From UMGS1696 sp963642885 (GTDB lineage: Bacteria > Bacillota > Clostridia > Oscillospirales > CAG-272): a stretch of DNA of 19,227 bases. A program made the position numbers and the translations under genes. Below, one piece after another: positions 14,286 through 19,227 of this stretch. The stretch covers positions 1 through 19,227 of the forward strand of contig CAVIJI010000040.1 in the NCBI GenBank assembly GCA_963642885.1, in the 5' to 3' direction. The notes under the pieces were generated by a model, which did no database searches, was not told where the DNA came from, and was given only the letters and a program-made list of their open reading frames with translations. Positions within the stretch are counted from its first letter, which is position 1, and the number at the start of each line of letters is the position of its first letter.

Positions 14286-14294
14286 AGTATATCA
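14286..14294 (-). promoter_or_regulatory. thiI: extended -10 of a candidate thiI promoter
   Basis: On the minus strand the sequence TGATATACT is an extended -10 element (TGn followed by TATACT), about 50 nt before the thiI start. No convincing -35 box sits 16-18 nt further upstream. The region between thiI and the preceding gene (14237-14432) otherwise holds only an AT-rich stretch and the upstream gene's terminator. Confidence 0.35.
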
Positions 14295-14363
14295 TATTTC
14301 CGATGTATATAAAATAGTGATTCTCAACAAATAGAGTCGGGCGGGGCTGTTGTTTTTTACGGG

Positions 14364-14397
14364 AAAAACAAAAGCGGGCCGATAACAGTCCGCTTTT
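14364..14397 (-). terminator. intrinsic terminator of the C26 hydrolase gene
   Basis: On the minus strand AAAAGCGG (complement of 14390-14397) pairs with CCGCTTTT (complement of 14370-14377) and is followed by GTTTTTC. A second partner, GCCCGCTTT at 14413-14421, lies on the gene side and could make an alternative longer stem. Placement 35-70 nt after the hydrolase stop fits a rho-independent terminator separating it from thiI. Confidence 0.7.
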
Positions 14398-14432
14398 ATA
14401 GAACTGCCGACAGCCCGCTTTGATTCGCTTGT

Positions 14433-15152
14433 TTACCCGATTCCCGCGGCGGCCTTCAGAAATGTGCCGCAGATGAGATACGAGTATTCGTTCGGGTTTA
14501 CCTCGGGATGCCACTGGACGCCCTTGTAGTAGTGCAGGCTCTCGTGCTCCGCCGCCTCGATTACCCCGTCACATGATACGGCGGCGACTTTAAAGCCGTC
14601 TCCGAGCTCCTTCAGCGCCTGATGATGGTAGCTGTTCGTGACGATTTCGTCCTTTCCGCACGTGTCGGAAACAAACGCGGAGGTCTTTACCACGTGTGTC
14701 GGCTCTCCGTTTTCGTTGTTCATCGTGTGGCTCGCGCCGCCGAGCAGCTGTGTGCCGATATCCTGCCAGAGAGTTCCGCCGAGAGCGGTGTTCATAACCT
14801 GTATTCCGCGGCATATACCGAGTACGGGCTTGTCGAGCTTTATCAGCTCACGAAGCAGAGCGATTTCGAACTCGTCACGTTCGATATCGACGTCGCCGCA
14901 GCAGTCGAGCTTTTTCTCGCCGTAGAAGGCGGGGTTGACATCTCCTCCGCCCGTGAACAGAAATCCGTCGAATTCGCGTGCGTAATTGCGTATAAGACTC
15001 AGGTCGTCCGTTAACGGCAACAGGACGGGCAGTACGGACTGCAGAGCCGCACCGCCGATTTTCGCTGCCGTGTCCGTGATGAATTTCGGATAGCGTGGCT
15101 GTATCGTGTATTTGCCGGAGCCTACCGAGCATGTGAGTGCTATTTTAACCAT
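14433..15152 (-). CDS. gamma-glutamyl-gamma-aminobutyrate hydrolase-like protein (peptidase C26)
   Basis: Class-I glutamine amidotransferase-fold hydrolase, likely cleaving gamma-glutamyl amides. The nucleophile Cys114 is in VLGICRGIQVMN, and His215 and Glu217 are in GVQWHPEVNP, completing the triad. FLFTGGGDVNPAFYGE (64-79) and an NSYHHQAL segment (173-180) are typical of the PuuD/peptidase C26 group. I start at the ATG giving MVKIALT, 239 aa, because GGGGGAA sits just upstream; a longer frame to 15212 would overlap the promoter. Its true substrate cannot be read from the sequence; no putrescine pathway genes flank it. It has its own promoter and terminator. Confidence 0.88.
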   Translation of the reverse strand: MVKIALTCSVGSGKYTIQPRYPKFITDTAAKIGGAALQSVLPVLLPLTDDLSLIRNYAREFDGFLFTGGGDVNPAFYGEKKLDCCGDVDIERDEFEIALLRELIKLDKPVLGICRGIQVMNTALGGTLWQDIGTQLLGGASHTMNNENGEPTHVVKTSAFVSDTCGKDEIVTNSYHHQALKELGDGFKVAAVSCDGVIEAAEHESLHYYKGVQWHPEVNPNEYSYLICGTFLKAAAGIG

Positions 15153-15183
15153 GCCGTTCCCCCATAGATGATATTTTTTATGT

Positions 15184-15212
15184 ATTATACACCGTCGGGA
15201 AACGTTTTGCAA
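15184..15212 (-). promoter_or_regulatory. promoter of the C26 hydrolase gene
   Basis: On the minus strand TTGCAA (15207-15212) and TATAAT (15184-15189) are separated by exactly 17 nt. The start codon follows about 31 nt after the -10 box. The match is strong and correctly placed. From here to 15456 no gene is seen; the stretch contains A/T-rich DNA and small palindromes (for example CAAGCA-A-TGCTTG at 15369-15381). Confidence 0.72.
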
Positions 15213-15398
15213 GACTTAATCTTCGTCACAGTCACCGTTTACCGTCACCGCCCGCGTCTACGTCGACGATGACGTTTCCCGCTATTGTGCCTTTCCGCAA
15301 TCAGCACAGCACAAACGCACCGTCAAAGCAATAAAGCATTAATTGAATTAACGAAAAATTCGAAATTCAAGCAATGCTTGCATTTTGCGCTTTCGGCC

Positions 15399-15430
15399 TT
15401 GCGATTAAAAAAACGTTATTTTTATCGCAA
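15399..15430. repeat. A/T-loop hairpin upstream of the EEP-GH43 promoter
   Basis: TTGCGAT (15399-15405) pairs with ATCGCAA (15424-15430); after one bulged T, five further A-T pairs extend the stem around a 7-nt loop. It lies between the two divergent promoters, closer to the forward one. It could be a bidirectional terminator-like element or a protein-binding site. The role is unknown. Confidence 0.45.
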
Positions 15431-15456
15431 ACTGAATATTTTCTCTATATTTCGGC

Positions 15457-15485
15457 TTGAAGTGCGTATATTGTTGTGATATAAT
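15457..15485 (+). promoter_or_regulatory. promoter of the EEP-GH43 operon
   Basis: TTGAAG (15457-15462) and TATAAT (15480-15485) are separated by exactly 17 nt, with TG one base before the -10 (extended -10). The leader is about 40 nt and contains a perfect 16-bp palindrome and then GGAGG before the ATG. This is the best promoter in the window. Confidence 0.78.
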
Positions 15486-15502
15486 TTATAAAAAAATCAG
15501 TT

Positions 15503-15518
15503 CGGATAAATTTATCCG
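15503..15518. promoter_or_regulatory. 16-bp perfect palindrome, candidate operator
   Basis: CGGATAAATTTATCCG is a perfect inverted repeat with no spacer, starting about 17 nt after the -10 box and ending just before the GGAGG ribosome site (15521-15525). It is placed to let a dimeric repressor block transcription, or as RNA to hide the ribosome site only weakly, since a zero-length loop cannot form. A sugar-responsive regulator is plausible given the downstream GH43, but no regulator gene is in view. Confidence 0.5.
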
Positions 15519-15533
15519 CAGGAGGACGAAAAA

Positions 15534-16313
15534 ATGAGCACAATCAACGTGTTTTCTTATAACCTGAGAATGGACACACCCGTCGACGGTATCAACGCAT
15601 TCTCGGCGAGAAAGGATTACGTACTGCGTACTTTCCCGAAATACAACGCCGACATAGTGGGCTTTCAGGAAATTCTTCCGCACATGAGACAATGGCTTAT
15701 CGATAACTTTACGGATTACGAAATCTGCGGTATCGGCAGAGGCGAGCACTTCGACAACGAAAGCAACGTTATAGCGTACAAGCGCGACAAGTTCGACCTT
15801 ATTCAGCTCGAGACGTTCTGGCTGTCCGACACACCGCATCAGCCCGGCTCGCGTTTCTCGACCGACCAGAGCCCCTGCCCGAGAATCTGCACATGCGTTA
15901 CTCTGCTTCACCGTGAGACGGGACGTGTGCTCCGCCACTACAACACTCACCTCGACCACGAGGGACAGTTCGCGCAGGCACAGGGAATATCCCTCGTGCT
16001 CAACAGAATCGCATCGGATTACGACACATGGCAGGCACCCGTTATTCTGACGGGCGATTTCAACGCCACTCCCGACAGCGTTGTCGTTAAGTCCGTTCTC
16101 AAGTTCGGCGGCTGCGGCGGCAAGCTGATAGACACGACCGCTTCGATCAAAGGCTCATATCACGGCTACAACGAGCCCGACAGCACCTGCAAGATAGATT
16201 TCGTATTCTCGAATCTTCCTTATGACGAATCATCCGTTATCGCCGCGAGAGACTGCGAGAACGGCGTATATCTGTCCGACCATTATCCGGTAGGCGTTAA
16301 GCTCGAAATATAA
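15534..16313 (+). CDS. endonuclease/exonuclease/phosphatase superfamily hydrolase
   Basis: A 259-aa metal-dependent phosphohydrolase of the EEP (DNase I/exonuclease III-like) fold. The active-site set is complete: Asn10 (FSYNLR), Glu46 (GFQEIL), His139 in NTHLDH, Asp174 and Asn176 in TGDFNATP, Asp222 in KIDFVF, and Asp249-His250 in LSDHYP. There is no signal peptide or DNA-binding domain, and no extra nuclease insertions. Members of this subgroup are annotated broadly, so a nuclease, sphingomyelinase-like or sugar-phosphate activity cannot be separated here. It is the first gene after a strong promoter, with GH43 14 nt downstream, which favours a role in carbohydrate metabolism over DNA repair. 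Confidence 0.88.
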   Translation: MSTINVFSYNLRMDTPVDGINAFSARKDYVLRTFPKYNADIVGFQEILPHMRQWLIDNFTDYEICGIGRGEHFDNESNVIAYKRDKFDLIQLETFWLSDTPHQPGSRFSTDQSPCPRICTCVTLLHRETGRVLRHYNTHLDHEGQFAQAQGISLVLNRIASDYDTWQAPVILTGDFNATPDSVVVKSVLKFGGCGGKLIDTTASIKGSYHGYNEPDSTCKIDFVFSNLPYDESSVIAARDCENGVYLSDHYPVGVKLEI

Positions 16314-16327
16314 AGGAGAAAGCGATT

Positions 16328-17206
16328 ATGAACAAGATTATCGAAACACCGATAAAACCGCTGCGCGACCCTTGCGTGCTTGTCAATGACGGAGTTTACT
16401 ACGTGTACGGTACGGGATGGGTATACTACAAAAACGCGTCGGGCAATCTCGACGGAGAGTGGGAAGGCCCGTTTGACGCGTGTGTCGTACCGGAGGACTG
16501 TGAGGCTCAGCAGTGGGCGCCCGAGGTTCACAAATACGGCGGAGCGTACTATATGTTTACGACATTCCGTTCCGCGAAGACGGGACACCGCGGATGCGTT
16601 GTAATGAAATCGGACGTGCCCGAGGGCCCGTTCAAGATGATATCGGACGGCTTTATAACTCCCGCCGACTGGGACAGCATCGACGCTACGTTCTACGTAG
16701 ACGAGAACGGACAGCCGTGGACGATATTCGTTCACGAGTGGACATCGACCGAGGATAAAATCGGCCGCTTTGCCGCCGCGAAGCTGTCCGATGATTTGAC
16801 GAAAATCATATCCGAGCCCGTGGAGCTGTTCCGCGCGGACGCTCCCGCATGGGCGGCAAGCGGAGTAACCGACGGATGCTGGATGTACAAAACGGCGGGC
16901 GGACAGCTTCTCATGCTGTGGTCGAACTTCGACAAGAACGGCTACTGTGTAGCTATCGCGAGAAGCAAGACGGGATGTGTTTACGGCCCGTGGGAGCACG
17001 ACCCCGATTTGCTTTACGGCAAGGTTATGAAGGACAGGGTGAACACCTACGACGGCGGACACTCGATGCTGTTCAAGACTCCGTCGGGACAGATGTATCT
17101 CTCGCTGCACTCACCGAACCACGTATCCGGCGGCCGTCTCGAGACTCCCGTTTTCATTCCCGTAAAAGAAGAAAACGACACGATTAAATGGATGTCGGCG
17201 GATTAA
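16328..17206 (+). CDS. glycoside hydrolase family 43 protein
   Basis: A 292-aa five-bladed beta-propeller glycosidase, probably acting on arabinose- or xylose-containing oligosaccharides. Likely active-site residues are Asp14 (LRDPCV), Asp119 (SIDATFYVDE) and the acid in GVTDGCW (Asp182); DGGHSMLF with His245 is also typical of GH43. The VTDG form, with Asp where many GH43 enzymes have Glu, is I believe common in a subgroup. There is no signal peptide or carbohydrate-binding module, so it should act in the cytoplasm on imported sugars, yet no transporter is in view. AAAGGAG overlaps the upstream stop, so it is co-transcribed with the EEP gene. Its final codons lie inside the first copy of the downstream tandem repeat. 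Confidence 0.88.
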   Translation: MNKIIETPIKPLRDPCVLVNDGVYYVYGTGWVYYKNASGNLDGEWEGPFDACVVPEDCEAQQWAPEVHKYGGAYYMFTTFRSAKTGHRGCVVMKSDVPEGPFKMISDGFITPADWDSIDATFYVDENGQPWTIFVHEWTSTEDKIGRFAAAKLSDDLTKIISEPVELFRADAPAWAASGVTDGCWMYKTAGGQLLMLWSNFDKNGYCVAIARSKTGCVYGPWEHDPDLLYGKVMKDRVNTYDGGHSMLFKTPSGQMYLSLHSPNHVSGGRLETPVFIPVKEENDTIKWMSAD

Positions 17207-17628
17207 GTAAAGCGTAAGAACAGAGAGATAAACCGCCTCCTCAAGAATGCTTCGTACAACGAAGCATTCTTCGAAGCTTGACTGCAAATAAACGGCGGAT
17301 TAAGTAAAGCGTAAGAACAGAGAGATAAACCGCCTCCTCAAGAATGCTTCGTACAACGAAGCATTCTTCGAAGCTTGACTGCAAATAAACGGCGGATTAA
17401 GTAAAGCGTAAGAACAGAGAGATAAACCGCCTCCTCAAGAATGCTTCGTACAACGAAGCATTCTTCGAAGCTTGGTTTGACAATGTCGGCGGATTAAGTA
17501 AAGCGTAAAGGCGAAGAGATAAACCGCCTTGAAGCTTGACTGTAAATAAACAGCGGATTAAGTAAAGCGTAAAGGCGAAGAGATAAACCGCCTTGAAGTT
17601 CGGCTTGCGTATAATGGGCGGATTAAAT
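17197..17628. repeat. tandem repeat array with a modular hairpin
   Basis: Units begin GGCGGATTAAGTAAAGCG at 17197, 17294, 17391 and 17488, then a variant AGCGGATTAAG at 17552 and a partial GGCGGATTAAA at 17617. Period is 97 nt for the first three and 64-65 nt for the last two. The 33-nt difference is a segment carrying a perfect 13-bp hairpin with an ACA loop (17243-17271, 17340-17368, 17437-17465). Copies 1 and 2 are identical over 97 nt, and copy 3 matches until its last 13 or so bases. Each unit also has GGCGG and CCGCC as inverted ends of its first half. The periods are not multiples of three, so it is not a coding repeat. It fills the whole gap between the GH43 gene and nrdR; the first copy contains the GH43 stop codon. 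Confidence 0.95.
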
Positions 17629-17677
17629 TTACGAAAGGAGCAGCCCGCGCCGCCGCAATCGGTACGGGATATTAATT

Positions 17678-18157
17678 ATGAAGTGTCCGAGATGTCTTTC
17701 GGGAGACAGCAAGGTTATCGACTCACGACCTGTCGACGAAAACAACAGTATAAGAAGACGGCGCGAATGCGAAAACTGTCATTACAGGTTTACGACCTAC
17801 GAAATAATCGATACCCTTGCGCCGATAGTCGTGAAAAAAGACGGCTCGCATGAGCTGTTCGATAAAAACAAGGTTTTATCCGGTCTGCTGAAGGCCTGTC
17901 AGAAGCGTCCGATTGATGCCGTGGCGCTTGCGGACGAGATAGAAGCCGAAATCACAAGCTCCATGAAGACCGAAATAACGTCGCGCAGAATCGGCGAGAT
18001 GGTTATGGAAAAGCTGAAGAAGCTCGATGCGGTGGCGTATGTGCGCTTCGCGTCGGTGCACAGGGAATTCAAGGACATCGAAACCTTCGCCAAGGAAATA
18101 TCCAATCTCCGCGAGGAGAGCGAGGGATACGGAGAGGGCGGCAATAAGGAAAGCTGA
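17678..18157 (+). CDS. nrdR: transcriptional repressor NrdR
   Basis: Zinc-ribbon/ATP-cone repressor of ribonucleotide reductase genes, which senses dATP/ATP. The 159-aa protein has the N-terminal zinc ribbon with C3-x2-C6 and C31-x2-C34, the conserved KVIDSRPVDENNSIRRRREC segment (12-31, shown up to its Cys), and RFTTYE, then the ATP-cone from about residue 49 (IVVKKDGSHELFDKNKVLSGLLKACQKRP in the family layout). Length is standard. A longer frame in another phase at 17593 is not real. The nearest GGAG is about 38 nt before the ATG, so initiation signals are weak. No NrdR box is recognised upstream and no nrd gene is in the window. Confidence 0.96.
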   Translation: MKCPRCLSGDSKVIDSRPVDENNSIRRRRECENCHYRFTTYEIIDTLAPIVVKKDGSHELFDKNKVLSGLLKACQKRPIDAVALADEIEAEITSSMKTEITSRRIGEMVMEKLKKLDAVAYVRFASVHREFKDIETFAKEISNLREESEGYGEGGNKES

Positions 18158-18162
18158 CAGAC

Positions 18163-18221
18163 AAAAGACCTCCGCTGAAACCGATATGCGTTCGTTACAT
18201 ATCGATAAGCGGAGGTCTTTT
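18163..18221. terminator. strong bidirectional terminator
   Basis: AAAAGACCTCCGCT (18163-18176) and AGCGGAGGTCTTTT (18208-18221) pair perfectly over 14 bp, with an inner CGATATG/CATATCG helix. T runs follow on the plus strand and, through the leading A run, on the minus strand. It lies between the convergent nrdR and Nim-like genes and serves both. Confidence 0.9.
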
Positions 18222-18246
18222 AATAATCGTCATATACGTTGATGCT

Positions 18247-18723
18247 TTATCGCTCCTGAACCTCTTTGCCGCTGATGTGCTCGATGGTGATTTCGTACAT
18301 TTGGGCGTTTCTGCCGCCTGTCGCTATTTCGTCATCGACAAGGCTTTCGTCGGGGAAGTATTTCATTGCAATCATTTTCAGGCATGACATAGAGGCGGCG
18401 CTGTACTCGAGCATACGGCAGCGGCCGAACACAACCGCGCTCTGCACAAACGGTGCCCACGCTTCCTTTTTAATGCTTTCGTTACCGTAAACGGTGAAGC
18501 AGACCTTGTCACACGCCCTTATCGCGTCCGCCTTGTGTCCGCTGCCCGCGCCGTGAAAATAGATTTTTCCGTTTTCTTCATCATAATAGTAATTTAACGG
18601 TATCGCGTACGGATAGCCGTCGTCGCCGTTTACCGCCAGAACGCCTCTGCGCTCGCTGCGCAGGAGCTGTTTTGCCGTGTCGATGCTTATTTCGTTGTCT
18701 TTTCTTCTTATTTCTCTGAACAT
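18247..18723 (-). CDS. pyridoxamine 5'-phosphate oxidase-family flavin protein (NimA-like)
   Basis: A 158-aa split-barrel FMN-binding protein of the Nim-like group. Signatures are RRGVLAVNGDDGYPYAIPLNY (26-46 as a pattern), the FHGAGSGHKADAIRACDKVCFTV block (56-78) with conserved His57 and His63, and a VFGRCRMLE strand with a C-terminal MYEITIEHISGK. Relatives are called 5-nitroimidazole reductases or general FMN flavoproteins; resistance cannot be inferred from sequence. GGAAG lies 7-8 nt before the ATG. It is the second gene after the small unknown protein and probably shares its promoter. Confidence 0.87.
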   Translation of the reverse strand: MFREIRRKDNEISIDTAKQLLRSERRGVLAVNGDDGYPYAIPLNYYYDEENGKIYFHGAGSGHKADAIRACDKVCFTVYGNESIKKEAWAPFVQSAVVFGRCRMLEYSAASMSCLKMIAMKYFPDESLVDDEIATGGRNAQMYEITIEHISGKEVQER

Positions 18724-18765
18724 GATGATACTTCCTTTATAATACAGTTGTTTTACGATTACGTC

Positions 18766-19074
18766 TCAGAGCGTATGTGTTTTACCGTTTGTGTACTCGA
18801 AGCTGTACGCTTTTCCGCCTTTTCCGCAGTAATTTGAGCAGAGAAACTCACCGTCGTACTGTCTGAATCGGCCGCTCAGTTCGGCGGCGTTAAGCGGATA
18901 GGCGTCGAATTCCGCCTTTGTCAGTCTGTAGATTTCCCACCAGAACTCGGAGCCGCAGCCGCCCTCGCGGTAGAAGAGGACGGCGTACACATCGTTTCCG
19001 AACATACCCGCGCAGCGGCAGAAGCTCGCTCCCGAATTTTTGATTCTTCTGAAATCATCAAATGAGTAAATCAT
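18766..19074 (-). CDS. small protein of unknown function
   Basis: A 102-aa protein I do not recognise. It is rich in aromatic residues and Cys (six Cys, in SFCRCAG, GGCGSEFWWEIYRL and LCSNYCGKGG), with an Asp/Glu-rich middle (LTKAEFDAYPLNAAELSGRF). There is no signal peptide or membrane segment. The pattern of strand, Trp-rich strand, helix and strand suggests a compact single alpha/beta domain, possibly metal-binding through the cysteines, though this is speculation. It has an AAAGGA ribosome site and a promoter at 19116-19144, and lies 42 nt upstream of the Nim-like gene, so the two are likely co-expressed. Confidence 0.7.
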   Translation of the reverse strand: MIYSFDDFRRIKNSGASFCRCAGMFGNDVYAVLFYREGGCGSEFWWEIYRLTKAEFDAYPLNAAELSGRFRQYDGEFLCSNYCGKGGKAYSFEYTNGKTHTL

Positions 19075-19115
19075 GGTTTTTCCTTTCGTTGTATCAAAGC
19101 GGTGCCGTTTAAGCT

Positions 19116-19144
19116 ATTATACATTATATTATATGATAAAGCAA
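19116..19144 (-). promoter_or_regulatory. promoter of the small-protein / Nim-like operon
   Basis: On the minus strand TTGCTT (19139-19144) and TATAAT (19116-19121) are exactly 17 nt apart, in AT-rich DNA, about 40 nt before the start codon. The remaining DNA to the window end is A-rich on the plus strand and contains no gene that can be supported. Confidence 0.65.
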
Positions 19145-19227
19145 GGAAAACGGCTCGGAAACCGCGGAATTAAGGCGACTAAAAAATAATTCGAAAAAAA
19201 GGAAAAAAACTTTAAAAAAGGTATTGA

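Noticed and set aside
13472..14287. A 271-aa plus-strand frame opposite thiI.
   Set aside because: Fully antisense to a textbook ThiI with PP-loop and THUMP features; composition is that of a shadow frame.
17477..17505. TTGACA at 17477-17482 within the repeat array as an nrdR promoter, and TATAAT at 17610-17615.
   Set aside because: The TTGACA has no -10 at 16-18 nt, and the TATAAT has no -35 at proper spacing. The two are too far apart to form one promoter.
5705..17628. A 13-nt sequence, GGGCGGATTAAAT, shared by the hairpin gap in the virion operon (5705-5717) and the end of the repeat array (17616-17628).
   Set aside because: A few 13-nt matches are expected by chance in a window of this size, and flanks do not match further. 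It is suggestive only because both lie next to hairpins.

Overview
The window looks like a chromosome fragment of a Gram-positive anaerobe, probably a Clostridia-type gut Firmicute of moderate GC. This rests on the Firmicute-style siphovirus morphogenesis genes, strong AGGAGG-type ribosome sites, a ThiI without a rhodanese domain, NrdR, a Nim-like flavin protein and an intracellular GH43 glycosidase. No rRNA, tRNA, CRISPR array, transposase or integrase was found.

Positions 1-373 hold no convincing gene. They contain a chain of perfect short-loop hairpins (1-28, 86-118, 120-152, 186-202), a possible structured RNA or terminator and a candidate promoter. Positions 374-10622 are one compact, all-forward virion operon: small and large terminase, portal, Gp20-like scaffold, P22-type coat protein, two head connectors, a minor capsid/neck protein, tail terminator, tail tube, two tail chaperones (the second Gp15-like), a very short tape measure, distal tail protein and tail hub. 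Most junctions overlap by 4 nt or are nearly abutting, and every frame is open. On the right there is no receptor-binding protein, holin, endolysin, integrase or repressor: the hub gene ends about 40 nt from the 3' end of an opposing host operon. A complete, undecayed head-and-tail set with a 263-aa tape measure and no lysis or lysogeny genes in view fits a domesticated particle, possibly like a gene transfer agent. A trimmed prophage with more genes left of the window is the main alternative.

Positions 10661-14236 (minus strand) are a translationally coupled operon, thiI - pncB - radical SAM protein: tRNA thiolation, NAD salvage and an uncharacterised PflX/COG1313-type Fe-S enzyme. A class-I glutamine amidotransferase-like hydrolase (peptidase C26) follows on the minus strand with its own promoter and terminator. 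From 15457 a forward promoter and a 16-bp perfect palindrome precede an endonuclease/exonuclease/phosphatase-superfamily protein and a GH43 glycosidase, apparently one sugar-related transcription unit.

Positions 17197-17628 are a tandem repeat array that begins inside the last codons of the GH43 gene. Its unit is 64 nt, and three copies carry an extra 33-nt hairpin segment. After the array come nrdR, a bidirectional terminator, and a minus-strand pair (a small protein of unknown function, then a Nim-like flavin protein) with a promoter at the right edge.

A second theme crosses these regions. Perfect palindromes with 3-5 nt loops occur in intergenic DNA, inside the 3' repeat array and in frame inside virion genes, most clearly the tail-terminator gene (three hairpins sharing a GTCA loop, the largest with a 14-bp stem). 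This resembles, by analogy only, protein-coding palindromic elements such as those of Rickettsia.
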